Notes: generated by a model not told the origin, from the letters alone. Shown: positions 53,029-61,793, counted from the first letter of the stretch. The stretch: DNA of 64,000 nt from Bradyrhizobium sp. CCBAU 53340 (GCF_015291645.1 NZ_CP030055.1:7338501-7402500), one strand, 5' to 3'. Numbers and translations are program-made.

Positions 53029-53514
53029 ATGTTCTTCGATCCTGAAACCTGGGTCGCCGTCGCCTTCGTCATCCTGATGGTCGTGTTCGGCTATCTCGGG
53101 ATCTTCAAGTCGGCGATGACTGCGCTCGACCATCGCGCCGCCCGCATCAAGGCCGAGCTCGACGACGCGACGCGTCTCAAGCAGGAAGCCGCCAAGGTGC
53201 TGGCCGACTACAAGGCGCGCAGCGCCTCGGCCGAACGCGAGGCCGCCGACATCATCGCCAATGCCAAGTCCGAAGCAGAGCGCATCGCGACCGAGGCCAA
53301 GGCGAAGATGGAAGATTTCGTCGCCCGCCGCACCAAGACCGCGGAGAGCAAGATCGCGCTCGCCGAGGCCCAGGCGCTGGCCGATGTCCGCGCCGCAGCC
53401 GCGGAAGCCGCCGTGCAGGCCGCCTCCACGATCCTGTCGCAGTCGGTCAAGGGCCAGGTCGCCGACGATCTGCTCGCCAAGGGCATCACCGAGGTTCGCC
53501 AGAAGCTGAACTGA
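53029..53514 (+). CDS. atpF: ATP synthase F0 subunit b
   Basis: Stator subunit of 161 residues. The N-terminal membrane helix ([20 protein letters not shown]) leads to a long helical coiled coil (about 35-150) that contacts F1. b and b' form a heterodimer. The gene is tightly packed after b' and is followed by a strong terminator, so the F0 operon ends here; F1 genes are elsewhere. Confidence 0.93.
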   Translation: MFFDPETWVAVAFVILMVVFGYLGIFKSAMTALDHRAARIKAELDDATRLKQEAAKVLADYKARSASAEREAADIIANAKSEAERIATEAKAKMEDFVARRTKTAESKIALAEAQALADVRAAAAEAAVQAASTILSQSVKGQVADDLLAKGITEVRQKLN

Positions 53515-53539
53515 GGGCAGACGCCTCACCCCATCAAGA

Positions 53540-53567
53540 AGCCGGCGCGGATAGCGCCGGCTTTTTT
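53540..53567 (+). terminator. Rho-independent terminator of the F0 operon
   Basis: AGCCGGCGC (53540-53548), loop GGATA, GCGCCGGCT (53554-53562), then TTTTTT. Strong 9-bp stem with T-tract, 26 bases after the atpF stop. Confidence 0.95.
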
Positions 53568-53584
53568 GTTGGGCGAGGAACTTT

Positions 53585-53706
53585 CGTGTCCCGGACGCGG
53601 CGCGGCATGCAATGACGCGACGCAGAGCCGGGACCCATGCATCCGCGGCTTCTGGGCCCCGGCTCTGCGACGCACCGCTTACGCGCTGCGTCGCGTCCGG
53701 GGCACG
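53585..53706. repeat. Intergenic palindromic repeat, family C
   Basis: Outer ends CGTGTCCCGGACGCG (53585-53599) and CGCGTCCGGGGCACG (53692-53706) pair with one mismatch, and inner arms near 53620-53635 and 53655-53670 (CGCAGAGCCGGG / CCCGGCTCTGCG) pair as well. It lies between the terminator of atpF and the end of the convergent gene. Confidence 0.82.
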
Positions 53707-53717
53707 AGACCTGCCGC

Positions 53718-54371
53718 CTACTTCTTCTTCCCCCGCGGCTTCGGCTCGGGCGAGAGCGCCTGCGGGTCGAAGCCGACATAGAAGATGTAGGAATCGGCGA
53801 CCGCGGCCGACGGCACCGGATAGGAGAGATCCTCCGCGACGAAGGTGAAGGGGACGCTGCCGTCCTCGGACATCGCAACCGTGGTCCGGTAGGCCTTCGA
53901 GGCGATCACCTTCTCGCCGACGCCGCCCTGCACCACCGCGATGCGCAGCGGAACCTCGACCGAGGGAGGGGCACCGGCGGGGCCGGCAATGACGCGGCCC
54001 TGGATGCCGATGCGTGCGGTGATCTCGCTGCCGTTGCGGATGCATTCGCGCGCCATCTTGGTGATGGAGGCCTGGAAGCGCACATCGTTGCCGACGGCCG
54101 GCTTGCCTGTCGCGCCGACGCCATAAGTGGACGCACCGGCGCGCACCGTCACCTGGGGACAGTCGACGTCGTCGTCGGCCTGCGGCTGGCCCGGCGCGGG
54201 CGCCGGTTTGGGCTGGGCGGGCTCGTCGGACTTGCCACCGAACAGGCTCTTGAATCGGTCCGTCAGCGACTGCGCGGCGACCGGCGAGACAGTCGCCGAT
54301 ACCATCGACAGCGCAAGCGCAATCACCGCGCCCCGCCGCAGCGCATTCCGCAATGATCGAAGCTCATTCAT
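53718..54371 (-). CDS. Hypothetical exported protein
   Basis: Protein of 217 residues. Signal peptide about residues 1-34 (ends SPVAAQ). A Pro/Ala linker (about 52-66) precedes a beta-rich domain with PQVTVRAGASTYGVGATG, CIRNGSEITARIGIQGRVIA and TFVAEDLSYPVP, two Cys, and a basic end (PKPRGKKK). The ATG at 54371 follows GGAG. It is conserved by look in bradyrhizobia, but no named family was recognised. Confidence 0.65.
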   Translation of the reverse strand: MNELRSLRNALRRGAVIALALSMVSATVSPVAAQSLTDRFKSLFGGKSDEPAQPKPAPAPGQPQADDDVDCPQVTVRAGASTYGVGATGKPAVGNDVRFQASITKMARECIRNGSEITARIGIQGRVIAGPAGAPPSVEVPLRIAVVQGGVGEKVIASKAYRTTVAMSEDGSVPFTFVAEDLSYPVPSAAVADSYIFYVGFDPQALSPEPKPRGKKK

Positions 54372-54488
54372 GAACGGCAGCACTCCATGACAATCCCGGC
54401 GGATGGCCGGTTTGTGCGGGTTATATCGCCAATATCGGCGATCCCAAGGCGATAAAAAAGTGGACTTTGGCCGCAGAAACGGCCCGGC

Positions 54489-55076
54489 TCAGCCGCGGAA
54501 ATCCTCATGCAGCAGACCGAACAGCAGATGGTCCTGCCAGATCCCGTTGATGCAGAGATAGCGGCGCGCCAGCCCCTCGCGGGAGAAGCCGCATTTCTCC
54601 AGCACCCGGATCGAGGGCGCATTGGAGGGGATGCAGGCGGCCTCGACCCGATGCAAATTGAGCTCGCCGAACAGCGTCGGCAGCAGCACCCGCAGTGCCG
54701 CCGTCATGTAGCCGCGATGGGCATGGGGCTGGCCGACCCAATAGCCGATGGTGCCGGCCTGAACGATGCCGCGCCGGACATTGGCGAGCGTGATGCCGCC
54801 GACCATGGCACCGTCGAGCTCGCGGAAGATCAGAAACGGATACGAGCGGTCCGCGGCGATGTCCTCGGAATAGCGGCGCAGGCGACGGCGGAAGCCCGAG
54901 CGGGTCAGATCGTCCGACGGCCAGATCGGCTCCCACGGCGTCAGGTAATCGCGGCTGGCCTCGCGCAAATGCGCCCATTGCAGGAAATCCGACATCTGCG
55001 GGGCGCGCAGCAACAATCCGTTACCGCGGGGGGCGAGGGCAGCGGGTCCACTGGATGGCAGGCGAAAGAGGGCCAT
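54489..55076 (-). CDS. GNAT acetyltransferase (RimJ/RimL type)
   Basis: Acetyl-CoA-dependent N-acetyltransferase of 195 residues. GTIGYWVGQPHAHRGYMTAA is the acetyl-CoA loop, followed by NLHRVEAACIPSNAPSIRVL and EKCGFSREGLARRYLCING, the RimJ pattern used on N-terminal residues of ribosomal or other proteins. GGAAG precedes the ATG. It follows the M16 peptidase gene on the same strand by 39 bases, so likely the same transcript as thrC. Confidence 0.88.
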   Translation of the reverse strand: MALFRLPSSGPAALAPRGNGLLLRAPQMSDFLQWAHLREASRDYLTPWEPIWPSDDLTRSGFRRRLRRYSEDIAADRSYPFLIFRELDGAMVGGITLANVRRGIVQAGTIGYWVGQPHAHRGYMTAALRVLLPTLFGELNLHRVEAACIPSNAPSIRVLEKCGFSREGLARRYLCINGIWQDHLLFGLLHEDFRG

Positions 55077-55115
55077 GGTGATGCTTCCCGGACAGGCGGT
55101 CCGCCAGCGCGGCTC

Positions 55116-56405
55116 CTAGTGCAGCCGCGCCTTGGCGCGCGCCCGGGTCAATCCTTCCGCAAAAGACACCGCCGTGTCCAGACCCCTGCCGCTGCCTAAT
55201 GCGACAACTGCAGGGCGGCTGCGCGAAAGCAGCGCACGCGCCGCATCGCGGGTCGATTCGATGCTGACGGCGTCGATCCGGGCCACCAGCTCCTGCACCG
55301 TCTGCGGCCGTCCATAGGCCAGCACGTGCCGGGCGAGCTGCTCGGCGCGCGAGGAGCAGCTCTCCAGCGCCATCAAGAGGCCCGCCTTCATCTGCGCCTT
55401 GGCGCGGGCGATCTCGGCCTCGGTCAGGGTCTCGACCGAATCGTTCATGATATCGACCACGACCTCCATCATTTCAGGCGCATCGGCCGGATCAGTGCCG
55501 GTATAGAGGCCGAAGAAGCCGGTGTCGGTATAGGGCGCGTGGAAGGAGTAGATCGAGTAGCAGAGGCCGCGCTTCTCGCGCACCTCCTGGAACAGCCGCG
55601 ACGACATTCCGCCGCCGAGGATGTTGGTGAAGACCTGGAGCGAGAACAGCGACAGATCGGTCTGCGGCACGCCTTCCAGCGCCAGCGTCAAATGCGCCTG
55701 TTCGAGCTCGCGATGCACGACCTTGGCGCCGCCCTTGCCGAACTGGGCAGCCTGCGGCTTCGGGCCCGGTGTCGCCTCGAAACTCGCAAAGCGCCTCTCG
55801 GCTTCGGCGACGACCTGGCTGTGATCGACGGCACCGGCCGCCGCCACCACCATGTCGGGGCCGCGGTAATGCGTCGAGAGATAGTTGCGCAGCGAGTCGC
55901 GGTTGAAGCTCTTCAGCGTCTTGGCCGTGCCGAGCAGCGAACGTCCCATCGGCTGATCGGGATAGCAGAGCTCGTTGAGATGTTCGAACACGACGTCATC
56001 GGGCGTGTCCTGCGCAGCTCCAATCTCCTGCACGATAACGTTCTTCTCCCGCTCGAGCTCGTCGGGCTCGAAGGCGGGATTGGCCAGGATGTCGGCGAGC
56101 ACGTCGAGCGCCAGCGGCACGTCGGCCTTCATCACCCGGGCATAATAGGACGTGGTCTCGGTCGAGGTGCCGGCATTGAGGTCGCCGCCGACCGCCTCGA
56201 TCTCCTCCACGATCTCGCGCGAGGAGCGTCCGGTCGTGCCCTTGAAGGCCATATGTTCCAAGAGATGCGAGATGCCATGCTCGTTCGGCTTCTCGTCGCG
56301 GCCGCCGACGCCGGCCCAGACGCCGAGCGCGGCGGTCTCGAGATGAGGCATGTTATCGGTGACGACGGTCAGGCCGGAGGCAAGCTTGGAGATCTCGACG
56401 CTCAT
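55116..56405 (-). CDS. M16-family zinc peptidase (processing peptidase-like)
   Basis: Peptidase of 429 residues related to mitochondrial processing peptidase beta. The inverted zinc motif HLLEH has H47, E50 and H51; the third ligand E127 is in VIVQEIGAAQDTP. The glycine-rich segment FTNILGGGMSSRLFQEVREK is present. It lies in the cytoplasm or periplasm, with no signal peptide. Its ATG overlaps the thrC stop (ATGA). The neighbour order thrC-M16-rimJ is a common one in this group. Confidence 0.92.
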   Translation of the reverse strand: MSVEISKLASGLTVVTDNMPHLETAALGVWAGVGGRDEKPNEHGISHLLEHMAFKGTTGRSSREIVEEIEAVGGDLNAGTSTETTSYYARVMKADVPLALDVLADILANPAFEPDELEREKNVIVQEIGAAQDTPDDVVFEHLNELCYPDQPMGRSLLGTAKTLKSFNRDSLRNYLSTHYRGPDMVVAAAGAVDHSQVVAEAERRFASFEATPGPKPQAAQFGKGGAKVVHRELEQAHLTLALEGVPQTDLSLFSLQVFTNILGGGMSSRLFQEVREKRGLCYSIYSFHAPYTDTGFFGLYTGTDPADAPEMMEVVVDIMNDSVETLTEAEIARAKAQMKAGLLMALESCSSRAEQLARHVLAYGRPQTVQELVARIDAVSIESTRDAARALLSRSRPAVVALGSGRGLDTAVSFAEGLTRARAKARLH

Positions 56406-57820
56406 CCGGCAACTCCCTGTTTTGCAGCACGGCTGACCGACAGCACGAATCGCTCCACCTCGCTCTGATCGTTCTTCATCACCTTCATATGTTCAGATTT
56501 GGTCATGAGACCGTCGAGCCAGGCCGGCAGTTGCGGCCGCTGGCCGCAGGCGGCCTCGACGGCATCAGGGAATTTGGCCGGGTGCGCGGTCGAGAGCACG
56601 ATATTGGGCACAGTCGTGTCGGTGGTGTCGCGGTCGGCGACAGCCAGCGCCACAGCGGTGTGCGGATCGACGAGCTCGCCCGCCTCGCGCCAGGCAGCGC
56701 GGATCGCAGCCGCGGTTTCGGTCTCATCGGCCCGGCCGGCGTCGAATTCTTCGCGGATGGCGGCCAGCATCGCATCGGGCAGCACGAAGCGGCCCGACTG
56801 CTTGAGCTGCTCCATCAGCCGGCGCACGGCGGGCGCATCGCGCTTGCTGGCCTCGAACAGCAGCCGCTCGAAATTCGAGGAGATCTGGATGTCCATCGAG
56901 GGCGAGGCGGTGGCGTGCACCTCGCGCACCTCGTAGATGCCGGTCTTGAGCGTACGGGCGAGAATGTCGTTGACGTTGGCAGCAATGCGTAGCGTCCGGA
57001 CGGGAAGACCCATGCGCTTGGCGACGTAGCCTGCAAAAATGTCGCCAAAATTGCCGGTCGGTACGATGAAGTCCACCGCGCGCGCCGGCGCGCCGGCGGC
57101 AACTGCGGAGGTGAAATAATAGACCACCTGGGCAACGATGCGCGCCCAGTTGATGGAGTTGACGCCGGACAGCGAGGTCGCATCGCGGAAGCGGTGATTG
57201 TTGAACATCCCCTTCACGAGCGCCTGGCAGTCGTCGAAATTGCCCTCGATGGCGAGCGCGTGGACGTTGGCGGCGCCCGCCGTCGTCATCATGCGCTGCT
57301 GCACCTCGGAGATGCGCTTGTGCGGGAACAGCACGATGAGGTCGACATTCTCGAGCCCAGCGAAGGCTTCGACCGCGGCACCGCCGGTGTCGCCTGAGGT
57401 CGCGACCACGATGGTGGTGCGCTGGCCGCGCTTGGCGAGTACATGGTCCATCAGCCGCGAGATCAGCTGCATCGCCACGTCCTTGAAGGCGAGCGTCGGC
57501 CCGTGGAACAGCTCGAGCACGAATTGATGCGGCGACATCTGGCGCAGTGGTACCACCGCCGGATGGCGGAAGGTGGCATAGGCCTCGTTCGCCATGCGAC
57601 CAAGCTCGACGTCCGAAATCTCGCCGCCGACGAAGGGACGGATGACGTCAACAGCGACTTCCCAATAGGGGCGGCCGAAGAAGCCTGCGATGGTCTCGGC
57701 TGGCAGAAGCGGCCAGGTCACCGGCACGTACAGGCCGCCATCGCGGGCAAGCCCGGTCAGCATCACGTCACAGAAGCCAAGCTCAGGGGCCTCGCCCCGG
57801 GTCGAGATATAACGAGTCAA
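56402..57820 (-). CDS. thrC: Threonine synthase
   Basis: PLP enzyme of 472 residues that makes threonine from O-phosphohomoserine. The PLP Lys is about K113 in GPTLAFKDVAMQL; ATSGDTGGAAVEAF and PTGNFGDIFAGYVAKRMGLP are the phosphate and cofactor loops. The family start TRYISTRGEAPELGF follows a TTG at 57820 with GGAGGG just upstream; an earlier in-frame TTG at 57832 has no ribosome site, so 57820 is chosen. The M16 gene overlaps its stop. A probable small RNA or leader with a terminator lies 129 bases upstream. Confidence 0.94.
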   Translation of the reverse strand: MTRYISTRGEAPELGFCDVMLTGLARDGGLYVPVTWPLLPAETIAGFFGRPYWEVAVDVIRPFVGGEISDVELGRMANEAYATFRHPAVVPLRQMSPHQFVLELFHGPTLAFKDVAMQLISRLMDHVLAKRGQRTTIVVATSGDTGGAAVEAFAGLENVDLIVLFPHKRISEVQQRMMTTAGAANVHALAIEGNFDDCQALVKGMFNNHRFRDATSLSGVNSINWARIVAQVVYYFTSAVAAGAPARAVDFIVPTGNFGDIFAGYVAKRMGLPVRTLRIAANVNDILARTLKTGIYEVREVHATASPSMDIQISSNFERLLFEASKRDAPAVRRLMEQLKQSGRFVLPDAMLAAIREEFDAGRADETETAAAIRAAWREAGELVDPHTAVALAVADRDTTDTTVPNIVLSTAHPAKFPDAVEAACGQRPQLPAWLDGLMTKSEHMKVMKNDQSEVERFVLSVSRAAKQGVAG

Positions 57821-57948
57821 ACTGCCCTCCAAAGGCTGGCCCGGTTCGAATTCGTGCCTTAAGCCTTTGATTTCATGATGTTCCTAGTTCTTGAGCCAGA
57901 GGCTTCCGGCACCATAGAGTGTTTTGCGGGGCCGCACCATGCCCAACG

Positions 57949-58050
57949 AAAAAGGGCTGCGGCGATGCCGCAGCCCTCTCTTGGAAGGTCTGTCGTTGAT
58001 GTGTGCAGACCCGGTTTACCGTAACGGGGCCCCTCCCCCGAAAATCGCCG
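57949..58050 (-). ncRNA. Probable small RNA or attenuated leader upstream of thrC
   Basis: A transcript of about 100 bases is bracketed by a promoter (58057-58085) and a strong terminator: GGGCTGCGGC (57976-57967 on the minus strand), a 3-base loop, its complement and TTTTT (57953-57949). Between them GGTCTG...CAGACC and CCGTTACGG can form small stems. There is no convincing open frame. It may be a free RNA or a leader controlling thrC, whose start is 129 bases further. The Rfam family is not identified by eye. Confidence 0.65.
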
Positions 58051-58056
58051 GTTCGA

Positions 58057-58085
58057 GCTATCGTCACCTGTCACGAGATCGTCAA
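58057..58085 (-). promoter_or_regulatory. Promoter of the RNA upstream of thrC
   Basis: On the minus strand TTGACG (58085-58080), a 17-base spacer, GATAGC (58062-58057). It points to the terminator at 57949-57976. Confidence 0.62.
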
Positions 58086-58299
58086 GACCAAAAACGGCGC
58101 GCCGCGCCAAATGTTCCTGTTTTTCCCGATATGTCCCGGTCCTGCCGTCCGCCAAGCGGCTGGCCCAGCGGCCTCGCTGCTGCTTTTTCCCACACACTGC
58201 GTCGAACAAGGAACGAACGAAGCGCCGGCCCATTGTGTCGGCGGATCGGATCAGCCGTGGTCCACACATTGCCCGGACGCGCGGCGGCGCCGATCCTTC

Positions 58300-58338
58300 G
58301 ACTGAACCGGCTGCGATCCTGGAGCAGCCGGTTCGGTC
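58300..58338 (-). terminator. Hairpin after the response regulator gene
   Basis: Arms 58300-58314 and 58324-58338 pair at 14 of 15 positions, with one G-T type mismatch, around a 9-base loop. It begins 10 bases past the stop codon of the response regulator gene. There is no T-tract. Confidence 0.6.
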
Positions 58339-58348
58339 TCTGGCGGTG

Positions 58349-58993
58349 TCAGGTCATCCCGATTTCCACCGCGATCCGGATCAGATCAGAGTGGTTCTTG
58401 GCCCCCAATTTCTGCTTAAGCAGCGACGTGGTGTTGGCGACCGTCTTGTAGGAGATGCCAAGCGCCCCGGCGACCTCGACGATCTTGTTGCCGCGCCCGA
58501 GCAGGCGGAGAATCTCGAGCTCCCGCGGCGTCATCTGCGAAGCCGGATTAGCCTTGATCGCGGCGCCCGAGAACGTCACAGCTTCCGCAAGCTGTGGCGA
58601 GATGAAGTTGTCGCCTGCGATCACCTTGCGCACGGCCTTGAGCAGGATCCGGGGATCGTCACCCTTGGAGACATAGCCCTGCGCCCCGAGCTCCACCGCA
58701 CGCACCACGAAGGCCGGATCATCGTTCATGCTGAACATGATGATCTTGGCGTCCGGGTCGTCCTTGCGGATTCGCCGCATCAGTTCGAAACCGGAGACGT
58801 CGGGCAGGCTGATATCAATCACCGTCACGTCGGGACGCTTGCTGATATAGGCCCGGTGTCCGGATTTGGCGTCGCTGGCCTCGTCGATGCGGATCGAATG
58901 GTCGGACGCAAACAGGGTGCGGCACCCTGACAGCACCACGGGATGGTCGTCCACAATCAGAACCTTGGTCGCCGGCTTGGCGGTATCTTGCAT
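58349..58993 (-). CDS. LuxR-type response regulator of a two-component pair
   Basis: Response regulator of 214 residues. Receiver: VLIVDDHPVVLSGCRTLFAS, phospho-Asp in VTVIDISLPDVSG, IIMFSMNDDPAF, and Lys in GYVSKGDD. Output helix-turn-helix: MTPRELEILRLLGRGNKIVE, VAGALGISYKTVANTTSLL. The ATG at 58993 follows GAGAGCGCGC. It is divergent from a HisKA_3 kinase, 85 bases apart, so the pair is probably cognate. Similar to MoxX/FlhR-like regulators of methanol or aldehyde metabolism (resemblance only). Confidence 0.9.
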   Translation of the reverse strand: MQDTAKPATKVLIVDDHPVVLSGCRTLFASDHSIRIDEASDAKSGHRAYISKRPDVTVIDISLPDVSGFELMRRIRKDDPDAKIIMFSMNDDPAFVVRAVELGAQGYVSKGDDPRILLKAVRKVIAGDNFISPQLAEAVTFSGAAIKANPASQMTPRELEILRLLGRGNKIVEVAGALGISYKTVANTTSLLKQKLGAKNHSDLIRIAVEIGMT

Positions 58994-59078
58994 TGCGCGC
59001 TCTCTGTTGTTCGACTCATAGACCGCCGGGAACAAATGGAAAGAGAAAATTCCGCCGTTGCGCGTTAGAATTGACCTA

Positions 59079-60410
59079 ATGTGGCAACGGCTCCCGTTCA
59101 GGACCCAACTGTTTCTTCCGCTCGGCTTGAGCTTTCTGGCCGCGCTGGCCCTGGGCGGTGTCCTGCTCCAGGCATTTGCGACCGGTCAGCTGGCCGACGA
59201 GAGCGAGCCGGGCCGGCGGTCGACACAGACGATGGCTGTCGCGCTCAACAGCGCTCTTGCCGCCTCGGATCATCCACGGAAGGTGCTCGACGCGTTCGTC
59301 CAGTCCCTGGCCCCCTCCTCTGACATTCAATTCCGCCCTGTCGAAGCGGGTTCTGTGCCCCCTGCGAAGGACAGCCTTCGGGATGTGCATGGCGTGCCGC
59401 GATGGTTCATCGACCTGATTGCCATCCCGGACATGGACGCGGCCTCTCCTGTCATCATCGACGGCAGGCACGTCGGCGACATCGTGTTCACGCCCGACCT
59501 GTCGGCCGACCTGTTCGAAAAATGGATCGGCTTGCTGGCTCTGGCCAGCCTCATTGCGGTGCTGATGGTCCTGACCGGAACGATCGCCTATCTTTTCGCC
59601 GGGTCGGCCCTGCGACCCCTGCAAAGCCTTGGCGCAGGCCTCACCCGTATGCGGCGCGGCGATTATGCGACGCCGATCCCGGTCGCAGGGCCCTCGGAAA
59701 TCCGGAAGAGCTGCGAGGAGGCCAATGCGCTGGCAACGACGCTCGCGCAATTGAGTCAGGACAATCGCGATCTCCTGCATCGGCTGGTGTCGCTCCAGGA
59801 CGACGAGCGGCGCGATCTCGCCCGCGAGCTGCATGACGAGCTTGGCCCGCTGCTGTTCAGCATCCGCGCCGGCACGATCGCGTTGACCGAAGCCTCACCG
59901 CAGACGGGACACCTCGGCAACTCAGTTCAGGAGGTGATGCGGTCGGTCGAGGCGCTGCAGCAGACCAACCGCCGCATCCTCGACCGGCTGCGACCGCTCT
60001 ACATCGAGGAATTGGGGCTCGAGGCCAGCCTGCAGACGCTGCTCCGGAATTTTCGCAGACAGGCGCCGCATATTGGCCTCGCTGCGACGATCGATCCCGG
60101 TCTCAACGGGGTCGAGGGGCCGCGGGCCCAGACCGTCTACCGCGTGATCCAGGAGGCGTTGACCAACGTGCTGCGCCACGCCGGAGCACGCAATGTCCAT
60201 GTGGAGGCGGCGATATCTGGCGATGCGCTCGCAATCGAAGTCTGCGATGACGGCGGCGGCTTTCCTGCCGACAATGTGTTCGGCCGCGGCTTGACCGGCA
60301 TGCACGAACGCGTGCGTGCGCTCAGCGGATCGCTGTCGCTGCTGCGCGCGGACGAACGAACCTACGTGCGCTGCCGTCTGCCGCTTGGCGAAGTCCCGAT
60401 CTCAACCTAA
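59079..60410 (+). CDS. Sensor histidine kinase (HisKA_3, MoxY-like)
   Basis: Kinase of 443 residues. TM1 about 13-35, a periplasmic region with an RSTQTMAVALNSALAA segment (LapD/MoxY-N-like), TM2 about 149-172, a HAMP domain (SALRPLQSLGAGLTRMRRGD), and HisKA_3 with the phospho-His in DERRDLARELHDELGPLLFS (about residue 250). HATPase: IQEALTNVLRHAGA, DDGGGFP, GRGLTGMHERVRALSG. The ATG at 59079 gives a compact N-terminus; a TTG at 59058 would add 7 residues. Divergent partner at 58349-58993. Confidence 0.88.
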   Translation: MWQRLPFRTQLFLPLGLSFLAALALGGVLLQAFATGQLADESEPGRRSTQTMAVALNSALAASDHPRKVLDAFVQSLAPSSDIQFRPVEAGSVPPAKDSLRDVHGVPRWFIDLIAIPDMDAASPVIIDGRHVGDIVFTPDLSADLFEKWIGLLALASLIAVLMVLTGTIAYLFAGSALRPLQSLGAGLTRMRRGDYATPIPVAGPSEIRKSCEEANALATTLAQLSQDNRDLLHRLVSLQDDERRDLARELHDELGPLLFSIRAGTIALTEASPQTGHLGNSVQEVMRSVEALQQTNRRILDRLRPLYIEELGLEASLQTLLRNFRRQAPHIGLAATIDPGLNGVEGPRAQTVYRVIQEALTNVLRHAGARNVHVEAAISGDALAIEVCDDGGGFPADNVFGRGLTGMHERVRALSGSLSLLRADERTYVRCRLPLGEVPIST

Positions 60411-60411
60411 A

Positions 60412-60543
60412 GCGCGATGAGATCAGGATGAATCGTCATCCTGTTTCAGGTTGTTGTTTGAGCGTGATCTCCGCCCAAACGCGTTCCGCGTTTGTCGCGA
60501 GGGAAAACCGCTTCGCACTTTGCGCTAACGCGGCCGTTCGGGT
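60412..60543. repeat. Dispersed repeat, AAAGCGCGATGAGATCAGGAT type
   Basis: The stretch starting AAAGCGCGATGAGATCAGG and running through ATGAATCGTCATCCTGTTTC, GTTGTTGTTTGAGC, GGGAAAACCGCTTCGCACTT is a familiar dispersed sequence of the Bradyrhizobium/Rhodopseudomonas group (recognised from memory). It lies after the kinase gene stop and before the minus-strand NTF2-like gene end. Confidence 0.7.
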
Positions 60544-60548
60544 CCGGA

Positions 60549-60950
60549 TCAGGCTTTGGCACGCTCAGCAATCGTGCGAGCCTGCTGCGCCGGCGCGCAC
60601 AGCGTGCTGTGGATCTTGCCTTCCGCACTGAAGCGAAACGACGCGCGGATTCGCAACGCCCCCGCGACGGAATATTCGAGATCGACGCCATTCGGCGCGG
60701 GATCAATCTCCTCGAGGCGGAATCCCGCCGACGAGAATGCGCTGAGCTTCGGTCCCCAATAGGACTTAAGCTCGCTCCGGCCGCGATAGAAACGCGTTCC
60801 GTTGCACGTGCATTCCAGCTCGGCATCATCGGAGTAGAGGTCGAGCAGCGTCGCGAGGTCGCCCGTCCGGCAGGCATCCACCCAATCGACGACCACTCCC
60901 ATTTGATCGAAATCGCGCACGCCAGGAATCCTGTCTGCCGCAAAAAACAT
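60549..60950 (-). CDS. NTF2-like (SnoaL-type) protein
   Basis: Protein of 133 residues with the cone-shaped NTF2-like fold: WVDACRTGDLATLLDLYSDD, ELECTCNGTRFYRGRSELKS and YWGPKLSAF at the front. Members include isomerases, hydrolases and ligand carriers; no catalytic set can be assigned. The ATG at 60950 is used; a start at 60902 is possible. It ends near a dispersed repeat. Confidence 0.7.
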   Translation of the reverse strand: MFFAADRIPGVRDFDQMGVVVDWVDACRTGDLATLLDLYSDDAELECTCNGTRFYRGRSELKSYWGPKLSAFSSAGFRLEEIDPAPNGVDLEYSVAGALRIRASFRFSAEGKIHSTLCAPAQQARTIAERAKA

Positions 60951-61028
60951 TCGGTGCGGCTTAGGATCACCCTCGTGAATATGCGCTGAATAATAAAGCC
61001 CGGGCGATTCCGGGTTCCCTCCGGGAAC

Positions 61029-61793
61029 CTACGGGCTCGCGCCACTCTGCCGCCGTCCCCTCAGCCAGACGGCGAAAGCGATCAGCACCGCACCGGCAAG
61101 CGTGAACCACGTGATGGCATATTGCAGATGGTCGTCCTTCAGGTGCACGTCGAGCGGTCCCGGACGCGGAATGCCGTTCTCGGGCGCCGGCTGCTCGAGA
61201 TCGACATAGAACGGCGCGACCGCGCCCCATCCAAGCGTGCGTGCGATCGCCAGATGATCGCGCACGAACCACAGCCGCTTGTCCCGGTTTTCCGCAGGCG
61301 TGAGCCATCCCGGCGCTTCCGGAAAGCGCAGATAGCCCGTAAGCGCGACGGGCGCGCCGGTGACGAGCTTCTTCACCGCGCGATCCTCGACACTGCGCTC
61401 CTGCATCGTGTTCTCGACGAAGCCCGCATCGATCACCACGATCTCGCCGCCTGGCAGCCGCGCCGGCAGGAAGGCCCAGGTGCCGGGACCGGAGGCATCC
61501 TTGCGCACCGCGGAGCCGGACGAATAGACCATCGCATCCGGCGAAGCCGCATAGGTCGCGGTAAAGCTGACGCGGCGGAATTCGTCGCGCGCGGGCGTCA
61601 GCGCGGCCCATCGCGCAGGCGGCGGCAGCGCGACCGGCGCTGCCGCAAGACGTTCGGTGAGGGCCGCGATCAGTTCGTGCTTGGCGGTGCGACGCTGCAA
61701 TTGCCAGAGCCCGAGCGCAATGAAGGCCGCCGTCAGCAGAAGCGTGAACAGCATGAAGCCGGCCACGCGGGGCTTGCGCGCCGCCTCGTTCAT
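61029..61793 (-). CDS. surf1: SURF1-family cytochrome oxidase assembly protein
   Basis: Protein of 254 residues with two membrane helices (about 12-30 and 228-248) around a periplasmic domain. SURF1 elements: ALGLWQLQRRTAKHELIAAL, REFRRVSFTATY-equivalent DEFRRVSFTATYAA, and the C-terminal HLQYAITWFTLAGAVLI. It helps insert heme a into oxidase subunit I. Its ATG overlaps the DUF983 stop (ATGA). The oxidase genes ctaE and ctaG lie upstream on the same strand. Confidence 0.9.
   Translation of the reverse strand: MNEAARKPRVAGFMLFTLLLTAAFIALGLWQLQRRTAKHELIAALTERLAAAPVALPPPARWAALTPARDEFRRVSFTATYAASPDAMVYSSGSAVRKDASGPGTWAFLPARLPGGEIVVIDAGFVENTMQERSVEDRAVKKLVTGAPVALTGYLRFPEAPGWLTPAENRDKRLWFVRDHLAIARTLGWGAVAPFYVDLEQPAPENGIPRPGPLDVHLKDDHLQYAITWFTLAGAVLIAFAVWLRGRRQSGASP

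Noticed and set aside
57859..57876. Five-residue leader peptide (MKSKA) before thrC
   Set aside because: It has an AGGA-like site upstream but no threonine or isoleucine codons and is not between terminator arms; likely chance.
57843..57915. GGTTCGAATTC resembling a tRNA T-arm
   Set aside because: No acceptor stem, anticodon arm or CCA end could be folded around it.
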